A stretch of DNA of 30,010 nt, taken from positions 1 to 30,010 of the forward strand of contig CAZFGB010000129.1 in the NCBI GenBank assembly GCA_964518405.1, given 5' to 3'. Each line of letters begins with the position of its first letter. The first letter of the stretch is position 1. A model generated the notes under the pieces. That model was not told the DNA's origin. It saw only the letters and a program-made list of their open reading frames with translations, and searched no databases. The translations under genes were made by a program, and so were the position numbers. The DNA comes from VXNE01 sp964518405 (lineage in GTDB: Bacteria; Pseudomonadota; Gammaproteobacteria; Pseudomonadales; Azotimanducaceae). Of this stretch, positions 1-9,480 are shown one piece after another.

Positions 1-1734
<1,734 letters not shown>

Positions 1735-1737
1735 TCG

Positions 1738-2451
1738 ATGGGCGATGGCTTGGCACGGTCCGCCGAACGGGACGCCGAGCGGCTCGCCGAACAGCTCGAG
1801 GCCGCCATCGGGCACACCTTTGCCGACCGGCAGCTGCTTGCGCGGGCGCTTACGCACCGGAGCGGCGGCGCGGACAACTACGAACGCCTGGAGTTTCTCG
1901 GCGATGCGGTGCTCGGATACCTGGTGGCGCGCCGTCTGTTCGAGACCCACCGGCATGCCAGCGAGCATGAACTGACCTTGATGCGGGCCAGTCTGGTCAG
2001 GAAGGAGACGCTCTCCGGGATTGCCCGCGACCTCGACATCGGACGCAATGTGCGACTCGGTACCGGGGAGCGCGGGAGGCGCATCCACAGTCAGCCTTCG
2101 CTGCTTGCCGACGTGCTGGAAGCGCTGCTCGGCGCGGTGGCGGTGGATGGAGGCGTCGAAGCCGCGGCGAAGGTGGTGGACCGACTGTTCCGCGAACGGT
2201 TTCGCAATTTCGACGACAGCGCGCTCAGGAATGCGAAAGGCCTGCTGCAGGAACTGGTGCAGAGCCGCCGCATGGCGCTGCCGCGCTACGACGTGATGCG
2301 CATGGAGGGCGCCGATCACGCGCCGAGATTCGTCGTGCGCTGCAGGGTCGATGCGCTCGACCTCGAAAGCACGGCGGCGGGGAGTTCGCGCAAGGAAGCG
2401 GAGATGCGCGCCGCCCTGGATCTGCTTGATCGCCTCAAGCGAGCGGTATGA
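1738..2451 (+). CDS. rnc: Ribonuclease III
   Basis: Double-strand-specific endoribonuclease that processes rRNA precursors and structured mRNAs. The 237-residue protein has the family signature ERLEFLGDAVL in the first third and the second acidic cluster in ADVLEALLGA, which supply the metal-binding carboxylates. A C-terminal double-stranded RNA-binding domain begins near NAKGLLQELVQ and ends with the typical SSRKEAEMRAA helix. Length is close to the usual ~226. The ATG at 1738 is three bases after the lepA stop, and the TGA stop overlaps the era ATG (ATGA at 2448-2451), so translation is probably coupled. The Shine-Dalgarno signal is weak. Confidence 0.96.
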   Translation: MGDGLARSAERDAERLAEQLEAAIGHTFADRQLLARALTHRSGGADNYERLEFLGDAVLGYLVARRLFETHRHASEHELTLMRASLVRKETLSGIARDLDIGRNVRLGTGERGRRIHSQPSLLADVLEALLGAVAVDGGVEAAAKVVDRLFRERFRNFDDSALRNAKGLLQELVQSRRMALPRYDVMRMEGADHAPRFVVRCRVDALDLESTAAGSSRKEAEMRAALDLLDRLKRAV

Positions 2452-3335
2452 CGGTCACGCGTTGCGGGTTCGCCGCCCTGGCCGGTCGACCGAATGTCGG
2501 CAAGTCGACGCTCCTGAACCACCTGCTGGGCCGAAAGCTCAGCATCACGGCGCGCAAGCCTCAGACCACGCGGCACAGCCTGTTGGGAATCGACACCCGG
2601 TCCGAGACCCAGATCATCTTTCTCGATACTCCGGGAATCCACCGCCGGACCCGCCGGGCCATGAACCGCTACATGGCGGGTCAGGCCGCAAGCGCGATCC
2701 GCGACTCGGATGTGGTCGTCTTGTTGACGGAGGCGCGGCGATGGACATCGGGGGACGAACTGGCGCTGCGGCGGGTCGCGGATGCGCGCTGCACGTGTAT
2801 TTGCGCGATCAACAAGATCGATCGCCTGAGAGACAGGAACGCCTTGCTGCCGCTGATCGACGATGCGCGCGGGCGCTACGACTTCAAGGCCATCGTTCCG
2901 ATCTCGGCGCAGAAGGGCGAGGGACTGGACGCGCTCTGGACGGAAGTCGGCAGGCTGCTGCCCGAGAGCGAGCATATGTTCGACGAAGGAGATGTGACGG
3001 ATCGGCCGACCGAGTTCTTTCTCGCTGAAATCGTTCGCGAAAAGATCGTGCGGCGTCTGGGAGCGGAGATTCCGCACCGGGCGACGGTCGCCGTCGAGCG
3101 GTTTTCGGCGAAGCCGCACCTGGCCGAAGTGGACGCCGTGATATACGTCGAGCGCGCGAGCCAGAAAGGGATCGTGATCGGTCGTGGCGGCTCGCGGCTG
3201 AAGTCCATCGGCCAGGACGCCCGCGCGGACATAGAGACGTTGCTCGGCCAGCACGTCATGCTGCGGCTGTGGGTGAAGGTTCGCCGCGGCTGGACGGACG
3301 ACGCGCGCGTGCTGGCTACGCTCGGCTACCGATGA
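2448..3335 (+). CDS. era: GTPase Era
   Basis: Essential GTPase that binds the 3' end of 16S rRNA and helps 30S maturation. The 295-residue product has the P-loop GRPNVGKST at residues 13-21, an effector region with KPQTTRH, G3 DTPG, G4 NKID near residue 122 and SAQKGEG as G5. A C-terminal KH RNA-binding domain carries GIVIGRGGSRLKSIG. The start overlaps the rnc stop and the stop overlaps the recO start, each as ATGA, so rnc-era-recO form a coupled operon as in Escherichia coli. Confidence 0.97.
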   Translation: MTVTRCGFAALAGRPNVGKSTLLNHLLGRKLSITARKPQTTRHSLLGIDTRSETQIIFLDTPGIHRRTRRAMNRYMAGQAASAIRDSDVVVLLTEARRWTSGDELALRRVADARCTCICAINKIDRLRDRNALLPLIDDARGRYDFKAIVPISAQKGEGLDALWTEVGRLLPESEHMFDEGDVTDRPTEFFLAEIVREKIVRRLGAEIPHRATVAVERFSAKPHLAEVDAVIYVERASQKGIVIGRGGSRLKSIGQDARADIETLLGQHVMLRLWVKVRRGWTDDARVLATLGYR

Positions 3336-4024
3336 CGGTCACGGTTCTGCGTCAGCCCGCATACCTGCTCCACGCCCGCGCGTATCGGGAGACCAGCGCG
3401 ATCGTCGAGCTGCTGACGCTGGATCACGGCCGCGTGGCGGGCGTCGCCCGCGGCGTCCGCGGCGGGCGTCGCCCGCAGCCGATCGAGGCGTTCTGCCTGA
3501 TGGAGATCGGATGGCGGGGGAGAGGATCGCTGGTCACGGTGACCGGCCGGGAGGCGGTCCAGCGCTGGCATCTCGCCGGCCGGGCGCTCTTCGCCGGGAT
3601 GTATGTCAACGAACTCCTGATCCGCTCCCTGCGTCCGGCGGAAGCGGTGCCCAACCTGTTCCGCGCGTACCAGGTAACGTTGGGGCGGCTCGCATCGGAA
3701 GACGATCTCGAGCCGCCGCTCAGGGTTTTCGAGAAGCGTCTGTTGTTCGATCTCGGCTACGGGCCGACCTTTGATTCCGAGGGCGTCACCGGCGCGGCGG
3801 TGGTGGACGACCGCGCTTATGTCTTTGCGGAGGGCGAGGGCTTCCGGGCTGCCGGCGCGGCTGACGAAGACACCTTTCCGGGCCGGGTGCTGAAAGACAT
3901 CGCGAGCGACCGTTACGAGGCGACGGATGTGCGCCGGGCGGCGAAGATCATTCTGCGCCGCGCGCTCAAGCCCCATCTGGGGCCGCGGCCGCTGGCGGCG
4001 CGGGAACTGTTTCGCGGAAGTTAG
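3332..4024 (+). CDS. recO: DNA repair protein RecO
   Basis: RecO anneals single strands and loads RecA with RecR in the RecF pathway. The chosen ATG at 3332 overlaps the era TGA (ATGA) and gives 230 residues starting MTVTVLRQPAYLLHAR. A longer in-frame start at 3269 would lie inside era and adds sequence foreign to the family. Family features are the N-terminal OB fold with YRETSAIVELLTLDHGRVAGVARGVR and the helical C-terminal part with FEKRLLFDLGYGPTF. No zinc-binding cysteine set is present, as in many gammaproteobacterial RecO. A 16-base direct repeat encodes part of the VARGVRGGRRP loop. pdxJ and acpS, which often follow recO, are absent; relA follows after 91 bases. Confidence 0.93.
   Translation: MTVTVLRQPAYLLHARAYRETSAIVELLTLDHGRVAGVARGVRGGRRPQPIEAFCLMEIGWRGRGSLVTVTGREAVQRWHLAGRALFAGMYVNELLIRSLRPAEAVPNLFRAYQVTLGRLASEDDLEPPLRVFEKRLLFDLGYGPTFDSEGVTGAAVVDDRAYVFAEGEGFRAAGAADEDTFPGRVLKDIASDRYEATDVRRAAKIILRRALKPHLGPRPLAARELFRGS
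3436..3476 (+). repeat. 16-base direct repeat with 25-base period inside recO
   Basis: The sequence ggcgggcgtcgcccgc occurs at 3436-3451 and again at 3461-3476. Each copy is itself nearly palindromic. It encodes a glycine/arginine-rich loop of RecO's OB fold and probably arose by local slippage. Confidence 0.8.
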
Positions 4025-4115
4025 CGTGGTGTCCGGCAAGAAGAGTCCGCGCCTTTTTGATATGTTGAAACGGTTCGGCCGCGCGTGACGGCCTTGACGA
4101 GAGAAATCCTCCTCG

Positions 4116-6056
4116 ATGGTCCAGATCAGGCTTGATCCCCCGCAGCAGGGTGCCGGCCGCGTCGACGTAAACGCCTGGAAGGAAGGGCTGGACGAAAGCG
4201 ACCGGCTGAAGATTCGCGCCGCGACAGAGCTGATCGCAGATGAGGATTGCCGGCAGTTCGGATTCGATCTGGCGCAACTGCTTATCGACCTTGAACTCGA
4301 TGCGGACGCGGTGGCGGCCGGCCTGGTGTACGAGGCGGCGCGCACGCATTCCATTTCGCCGAAGACACTCGAGGAGACGCTGGGCGCCGGTGTCGCGAAC
4401 CTGACCGACGCCATGTTGCGCATGGCGTCGACGAGCGAATACAAGCTCTCCAATCTTCCCATGCTCGGCAACGAGGCGCGCAACCAGGTGGACAACGTGC
4501 GGCACATGCTGGTGGCGCTGATCGACGATCCGCGCGTCGCGATCATCAAGCTTGCGGAACGCGCGATCGCCTTGCGCATGGCGATCTCGACGGATACCGA
4601 AGCGGTGCGTCGGCTTGCGCGCGAAGCGCTTCGGATATTCGCCCCGTTGGCTGGCCGGCTCGGCGTCTGGCAACTCAAGTGGGCGCTCGAGGATCTGGCG
4701 TTCCGACATTTGCATCCGGGCGAATACAAGCGGATCGCCGCTTCCCTCGCCGCCCGCCGCCAGGAACGCGAGCGGCGGGTGCGCAAGATCGTGGCGGACC
4801 TGAAGGACCGCCTCGCCGACGCCGGCATCGATGCGGAGGTGATCGGCCGCGCGAAGCACATCTACAGCATCTGGCGCAAGATGCGTCGCAAGGGCATCGA
4901 TCTTTCCCAGGTGTACGACGCGGAAGCGGTGCGCGTCATCGTCGACGACGTGCAGCGCTGCTATGGGGCGCTCGGTGTGGTCCATACCACGTGGCCGCAT
5001 ATAGGCAGCGAGTTCGACGACTACGTGGCGAATCCGAAGGAGAACGGCTACCGCTCCATCCATACCGCGGTGATGGGGCCGAAAGGGAGGGTGCTGGAGG
5101 TCCAGATTCGATCCAGGGAAATGCACCGGCAGGCGGAGATCGGCCTCTGCGCGCATTGGGCTTACAAGGATGAACGGCGCGAGGCATTGCATTCGGACAA
5201 GATGAACTGGCTGCGCCGCGTGCTGGAGTGGCATGACGACGTGACGGACATCGCGGACTTGTCGGAACTGGATGCGGAAGCGGAATTGATCGACCGGATC
5301 TATGTCGCGACGCCCCAGGGACATGTCCTGGATCTGACCCAGGGCGCGACGCCGGTGGATTTCGCCTATCGAGTCCACACGGAAATCGGCCACCGGTGCG
5401 TGGGCGCGAAAGTGGACGGTGTTTCCGCGGCGTTGAATACGCCGCTCGCAACCGGCCAGCACGTGGAAATCATCACGGGCGAGACGGAACGGCCGCGGCG
5501 GGAGTGGCTGAACCCGGCGCTCGGATACGTGAAGACGGCGCGCGCGAGGGCGAAAATCCAATCCTGGTTCCGCGATCAGGTCGTTGAATCCAACGTGGCG
5601 GCGGGCCGCGGATTGCTCCTCGATACGTTCCGCCGCCTCGATTTGTCGGCGGACCCGGGCGACCTGGCGGCCGAAGCGGGATACTCCTCGGAGAACGACC
5701 TCTGGCGGGCGGTCGGCGTCGGCGAGTGTCAGATCATCGATCTCGTCCGCCTTGTCGGCGGACACGGCGTTCCCGACCGGCAACTCTCCTTGTTGCCGGC
5801 GGCGCCGGAACAGGATGGGGGGTCGGTGCAGGAAATTCGCATCGCGGGCGAGGACCGCCAGGGCCTGCTGCGCGATATCACGTCCGTCCTGGCGGCGATG
5901 GACGTCGACGTCGTCAGCACCGTGGCGCGCGCCGATGCGCGTGAAGCATCCGCGGCGATATCGCTCTGCATCCGCGTGCACGACATCCTGCAGCTCGCCC
6001 GCGCGATAGACCGGCTGCGTCGCATCCCGAGCGTGCGCGACGTTCGGCGGTCATGA
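4116..6056 (+). CDS. relA: GTP pyrophosphokinase RelA (ppGpp synthetase I), lacking the zinc-finger domain
   Basis: Makes pppGpp/ppGpp from ATP and GTP or GDP in the stringent response. Residues ~40-155 are a degenerate HD domain: the SpoT HD pair is replaced by LVYEAARTHS at 70-79, so hydrolase activity is not expected. The synthetase domain spans ~220-352, with YSIWRKM at 250-256, the RelA-type acidic EFDD at 299-302 (SpoT has a basic motif here), NGYRSIHTAV and AHWAYKDE. A TGS domain follows at ~395-455, a helical domain to ~545 and an ACT/RRM domain at 571-646. The total is 646 residues against ~744 in E. coli. The conserved Cys-Cys zinc-finger segment expected between the helical and ACT domains is missing; only a linker of about 20 residues remains. 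The ATG is 91 bases after recO and the stop overlaps adk (ATGA). Confidence 0.94.
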   Translation: MVQIRLDPPQQGAGRVDVNAWKEGLDESDRLKIRAATELIADEDCRQFGFDLAQLLIDLELDADAVAAGLVYEAARTHSISPKTLEETLGAGVANLTDAMLRMASTSEYKLSNLPMLGNEARNQVDNVRHMLVALIDDPRVAIIKLAERAIALRMAISTDTEAVRRLAREALRIFAPLAGRLGVWQLKWALEDLAFRHLHPGEYKRIAASLAARRQERERRVRKIVADLKDRLADAGIDAEVIGRAKHIYSIWRKMRRKGIDLSQVYDAEAVRVIVDDVQRCYGALGVVHTTWPHIGSEFDDYVANPKENGYRSIHTAVMGPKGRVLEVQIRSREMHRQAEIGLCAHWAYKDERREALHSDKMNWLRRVLEWHDDVTDIADLSELDAEAELIDRIYVATPQGHVLDLTQGATPVDFAYRVHTEIGHRCVGAKVDGVSAALNTPLATGQHVEIITGETERPRREWLNPALGYVKTARARAKIQSWFRDQVVESNVAAGRGLLLDTFRRLDLSADPGDLAAEAGYSSENDLWRAVGVGECQIIDLVRLVGGHGVPDRQLSLLPAAPEQDGGSVQEIRIAGEDRQGLLRDITSVLAAMDVDVVSTVARADAREASAAISLCIRVHDILQLARAIDRLRRIPSVRDVRRS

Positions 6057-6706
6057 GGCTCATTCTGCTGGGCCCGCCCGGGGCGGGGAAGGGCACCCAG
6101 GCCCGTTTCATTTGCGAAACCTGCGGCATACCGCAGATTTCCACCGGCGACATGCTGCGGGCGGCGATAGCGGCCGGTACGCCGTTGGGGCGGATGGCGC
6201 AATCCATCATGGAGTCCGGCGAACTCGTCCCCGACGACATCGTCGTCGGGCTGGTCCGGGAACGCATCGCGCGGCCGGACTGCGAGACGGGCTTCCTGTT
6301 CGATGGGTTTCCCCGCACGATCCCCCAGGCCGAAGCCTTGCTCGAGGCGGGCGTCGAGATCGACCGCGTCATCGAGATCCAGGTGGACGACGACGAGGTG
6401 GTGCGGCGCATCACGGGTCGTCGCGTGCACGAACCGAGCGGTCGCGTGTACCACGTAAAGTTCAATCCGCCGCGCGTCCCCGACCGGGACGACGAAACGG
6501 GGGAACCATTGACGCAGAGGGCCGACGACGCCGAGGAGACGGTCCGGGACCGTCTGGCCGTGTATCGGCGCCAGACCGAACCGCTGGTGAACTTCTACAC
6601 GGAGCTTTCTCGCGCGACGCGCCTCGAGTATCGGGCCGTGAACGGCGCCGGCGATGTCGACTGCGTCAAACGGGATGTGCTCGACGGGCTGGGCGGGGGC
6701 GCCTGA
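6053..6706 (+). CDS. adk: Adenylate kinase
   Basis: Interconverts AMP + ATP and 2 ADP in the cytoplasm. The 217-residue protein has the P-loop GPPGAGKGT at residues 7-15, the AMP-binding stretch STGDMLR, the signature FLFDGFPRT, and a long-type LID domain (about residues 123-160) beginning GRRVHEPSGRVYH and lacking zinc cysteines. Its ATG overlaps the relA TGA (ATGA at 6053-6056), an unusual partner: coupling joins the alarmone synthetase, which releases AMP, to the enzyme that recycles AMP. This metabolic link is an inference. It ends 18 bases from the convergent moeA stop. Confidence 0.97.
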   Translation: MRLILLGPPGAGKGTQARFICETCGIPQISTGDMLRAAIAAGTPLGRMAQSIMESGELVPDDIVVGLVRERIARPDCETGFLFDGFPRTIPQAEALLEAGVEIDRVIEIQVDDDEVVRRITGRRVHEPSGRVYHVKFNPPRVPDRDDETGEPLTQRADDAEETVRDRLAVYRRQTEPLVNFYTELSRATRLEYRAVNGAGDVDCVKRDVLDGLGGGA

Positions 6707-6728
6707 GGCCGGGCGCGTCCGGCGTCAG
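6703..6728. terminator. Possible bidirectional terminator between adk and moeA
   Basis: An inverted repeat of 10 pairs with one G-G mismatch and a 6-base loop spans the gap and both facing stop codons (CTGAGGCCGG pairing with CCGGCGTCAG). Its place between convergent genes fits a shared transcription end, but neither side has a T-run, so intrinsic termination is uncertain. Confidence 0.35.
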
Positions 6729-7942
6729 AACAAGCGGCCTCTGTCGCGCAGCAGCACGATGGACACGGTTTCGCCGGCGGCGAGGTCTTCCCGGTCTTCC
6801 GGAACCCGTATCAGGCAGTTGGCGCCGTCGAAGGTCGATAGTCGATTGGAGCTCTGATCGCCGGTCGATCGGACGACGAGTCCGCCGTCCGCATTCTCCG
6901 CTATTCCGCGCTGGTATTCGCGCCGCCCGGCCGAGTGGTCAATGTCTTCCGAGAGCACCGCCGCGAACTCCAACGGCGGAGCGTGGCGCCCGCCCGAGCG
7001 GACGGCGAGGGCGGGGACCACGAACAACAGGAAAGTCACGATGGTGGAGATTGGATTGCCGGGCAGGCCGAAGAAGTCGGCGTCGCCGATCTTGCCGACC
7101 GCGAGCGGCTTGCCGGGTTTCAGGGCGATCCTGTAGAACTCGAGACGGCCGATCTCCTCGACGATGTCCCGAACATGGTCCGCGTCGCCCACGGACGCGC
7201 CACCGCTCGTCAGGACCATGTCGGCGCTGTCGGCAGCCTGCTCGAGGGCGCCGCGAATCGCGCCGGGCGAATCCGGCAGACAGCCGAAGTCGGTCAGGTC
7301 GACCGGCTGATCGGACAGGAGACGCGCCAGGGCAAACCGGTTCGAGTCATAGATCTGTCCGGGCGCGAGGGCTTCGCCCGCATCCACGAGTTCATCGCCG
7401 GTCGAGAAGATCGCGACCCTGACCCGTCGCTTGACCTCCACCAGGTCGATCCCGCATGCCGTCAGCCATGCCAGCCGGTAGGCGTCGAGCCGCGCGCCGC
7501 CGCGCGCGATGCGGGCGCCGCGCGCGATGTCGTGCCCGCGCGGGCGGACGTTGTCGCCCCGGCGAGGGGTCTCCACGAGCGCTATGCCGTCGGGATCCGG
7601 TCGCGTGTCTTCCTGGATAACTACGGAATCCGCGCCCTCGGGAATCGGTGCGCCGGTAAAGATGCGCACCGCTTGCCTGCCTGAAACGCGCACCTTCGCC
7701 GGATGACCGGCCAGGCTCTCGCCGACCACCTCGACGATGTGCGGGGGCTCTCCGGCAAAACCGGCGGCGGCAACCGCGTAGCCATCCATCGCGGATGCGT
7801 CGAACGGCGGCAGGTCGATAGGCGCCGGGATGTCGGTGACCGTGATGCGGTCGAGGGCATCCGCGACGGGCACCACTTCGCTGCCTTCAACGGGTCTGAC
7901 CGAGGCGAGCAGTTTCCCGAGGGCGTCGTCAACGTTTAGCAT
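6725..7942 (-). CDS. moeA: Molybdopterin molybdenumtransferase MoeA
   Basis: Inserts molybdate into adenylylated molybdopterin, the last step of molybdenum cofactor assembly. The 405 residues match the usual ~410. Motifs are PPFDASAMDGYAV near the N-terminus, FTGAPIPEGADSVV, IFSTGDELV, YDSNRFAL, TSGGASVGDADHV, and LKPGKPLAVGKIG followed by FGLPGNPIS. The C-terminal domain IV is present. The ATG at 7942 was chosen because it begins the family sequence (MLNVDDALGKLL). A longer open frame continues upstream through tsaB but is antisense to it. moaA/moeB-type partners are not in the window. The gene is divergent from tsaB with only six bases between the two start codons. Confidence 0.96.
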   Translation of the reverse strand: MLNVDDALGKLLASVRPVEGSEVVPVADALDRITVTDIPAPIDLPPFDASAMDGYAVAAAGFAGEPPHIVEVVGESLAGHPAKVRVSGRQAVRIFTGAPIPEGADSVVIQEDTRPDPDGIALVETPRRGDNVRPRGHDIARGARIARGGARLDAYRLAWLTACGIDLVEVKRRVRVAIFSTGDELVDAGEALAPGQIYDSNRFALARLLSDQPVDLTDFGCLPDSPGAIRGALEQAADSADMVLTSGGASVGDADHVRDIVEEIGRLEFYRIALKPGKPLAVGKIGDADFFGLPGNPISTIVTFLLFVVPALAVRSGGRHAPPLEFAAVLSEDIDHSAGRREYQRGIAENADGGLVVRSTGDQSSNRLSTFDGANCLIRVPEDREDLAAGETVSIVLLRDRGRLF

Positions 7943-7948
7943 GGGTCG

Positions 7949-8653
7949 ATGGACAGAAGCCGGCCGAAACCGACCGCGCGCAATCCGGACGCGGGCGCCG
8001 GAAGCGGTTCCGTTCTCGCGGTTGAAACCACAGGTTCGGCGTGCTCCGTGGCGCTCGTCGGCGAAGGCGAAGCGTTGGAGCTTACACGGATCGCGCCCCG
8101 GCGGCACAACGCGCTGGTCCTGGAGATGGTGGATGCGGTCATGGCCGCAGCGGCTTTGACCGCGGGGGAGCTTGAAGGCGTCGCATTTTCCGCCGGTCCG
8201 GGTTCGTTCACCGGTGTGCGGATCGGCGCGGCGATCGCCCAGGGAGTGGCGTTGGGGGGAGGCATTCCCGCGATACCGGTGCCGACCTCGGAGGTGGCGG
8301 CGGAACAGGTTCGCCGCCGCAACGGCGCGGCCGGAGGTGTTGTCGTGGCCCGCGGCGCGAGGGCCGGCTGGGTCTACGCGGCGCGCTATCGTTTCGTGCC
8401 GGCGGGCCTTGAATGCGAAGACTTCGACATGCTGGTACCGGAAGACGCGTTGCCGGCGGTCCCCGCAGGCTGGTTGCTTGTTCGTCGCGAACAGCCCTTG
8501 CGCGCCGCGGTGTTGGGTTTTTTGGCCAGGTCGAAGCCGAGGCTCGATCCGGACCGGGCACTGCCGTTCTATGTCGATGGGGACTCGCCGTGGCGGAAAA
8601 TGGATCGGCCGCCGCGGGGTTCCGGCGCAGCCGCGTCGATCGCGCGCGACTAG
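7949..8653 (+). CDS. tsaB: tRNA threonylcarbamoyladenosine biosynthesis protein TsaB
   Basis: Partner of TsaD in placing the threonylcarbamoyl group on A37 of ANN-reading tRNAs; an inactive ASKHA-fold paralogue of TsaD. The 234-residue protein has the family core SVLAVETTGSACSVAL, then AFSAGPGSFTGVRIGAAIAQG, the most diagnostic TsaB motif. The start is fixed: an in-frame TAG lies at 7937-7939 and no other start codon occurs before the conserved core. This leaves a ~20-residue basic/Gly-rich leader unusual for TsaB. No clear ribosome-binding site is seen in front of the ATG, which sits six bases from the divergent moeA start. rsmJ follows after 37 bases on the same strand. Confidence 0.93.
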   Translation: MDRSRPKPTARNPDAGAGSGSVLAVETTGSACSVALVGEGEALELTRIAPRRHNALVLEMVDAVMAAAALTAGELEGVAFSAGPGSFTGVRIGAAIAQGVALGGGIPAIPVPTSEVAAEQVRRRNGAAGGVVVARGARAGWVYAARYRFVPAGLECEDFDMLVPEDALPAVPAGWLLVRREQPLRAAVLGFLARSKPRLDPDRALPFYVDGDSPWRKMDRPPRGSGAAASIARD

Positions 8654-8690
8654 CGGACCTGGAATCAACGCGCGCGGCCTTAAGGTACTG

Positions 8691-9404
8691 ATGCAGGACC
8701 GCCGGACGTCCATATATTTCGATGCCTCCGCCGAGTCTTTGGCGCGCGGGATTGCGCAAAGGCTGCCCAGCGGATTCGCGTTGGCATCGGGTGGGCGCCC
8801 GGATAGCGGTTGGCATCTTTTCGTCGACCGGGACGGGTTGACGCTGCGAAAGAGGGGTAGCGGACGTTTTCGACTGCCCGACGCGCCGCCCCATGCTCGC
8901 CGGCACTCCCGCAGATCGACGTTGGCGCGGGCCTGTGACGCCGGATCGCGGGTAAGGGTGCTCGACGCCACGGCAGGTTGGGGAACGGACGGACTGGCCC
9001 TCGCCAGACTCGGTTGCCATGTGCGGATGCTGGAGACGCATCCCCAGGTCTTTGCAATGCTTGACGACCGCTTGCGTCGCAGCGGCGTCTGCGCTGCGAC
9101 GCAATGGGCGGATGCCCGATCGAGGATGCGCGGCGCACAAGGGGAGCGCTACGACGTCGTATATCTCGACCCCATGTTTCCGCCGCGCAACAAGAGCGCT
9201 CTGCCCGGAAGGCCGTTGCAGGTGCTGCGGGAGATTGTCGGGGAGGACGCGCCGGACGCGCCCGAACTGCTGGCGCTGGCCCGTCGCTGCGCGCTGGGCC
9301 GCGTGGTGATGAAGCAACGCGCGCATGGGCCGGCGGTCGGTGATCCGGACTGGCGCGTCACCGGGCGAACGGTACGTTTCGACGTATATCGTCCCATGGC
9401 GTGA
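8691..9404 (+). CDS. rsmJ: 16S rRNA (guanine-1516-N2) methyltransferase RsmJ
   Basis: SAM-dependent methyltransferase acting on G1516 in the small-subunit rRNA, a gammaproteobacterial family. The chosen ATG at 8691 has TAAGG five bases upstream and yields 237 residues. The SAM site is VLDATAGWGTDGLALA, followed by VRMLETHPQVFAMLDD (acidic ribose-binding loop) and the catalytic-region motif VVYLDPMFPPRNKSAL. The C-terminus has VVMKQRAHGP and RFDVYRP, as in E. coli RsmJ/YhiQ. The frame is open further upstream across tsaB, but that part is a shadow. A perfect 13-bp inverted repeat lies inside the gene. Confidence 0.92.
   Translation: MQDRRTSIYFDASAESLARGIAQRLPSGFALASGGRPDSGWHLFVDRDGLTLRKRGSGRFRLPDAPPHARRHSRRSTLARACDAGSRVRVLDATAGWGTDGLALARLGCHVRMLETHPQVFAMLDDRLRRSGVCAATQWADARSRMRGAQGERYDVVYLDPMFPPRNKSALPGRPLQVLREIVGEDAPDAPELLALARRCALGRVVMKQRAHGPAVGDPDWRVTGRTVRFDVYRPMA
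9072..9104. repeat. Perfect 13-bp inverted repeat inside rsmJ
   Basis: TTGCGTCGCAGCG at 9072-9084 is followed by a 7-base loop and its exact complement at 9092-9104. It lies within the rsmJ coding sequence just downstream of the SAM-binding part. There is no adjacent T-run. Confidence 0.85.
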
Positions 9405-9480
9405 AGTCGTCGAGGGCGGCTTCCAGCTTGCTTCCAGCTGCCCAAAAGAAGAGCGCAACTGTTCGCCCGCGTTGACCCCG

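Noticed and set aside
4025..4115. Promoter for relA in the recO-relA gap
   Set aside because: AT-richer patch (tttttgatatgttgaaac) is visible but no -35/-10 pair with acceptable spacing was found.
3966..5981. Long open frame on the minus strand opposite relA (over 600 codons)
   Set aside because: It is antisense to a clearly real relA, reads as low-complexity Arg/His-rich sequence and matches no family; typical of high-GC codon bias.
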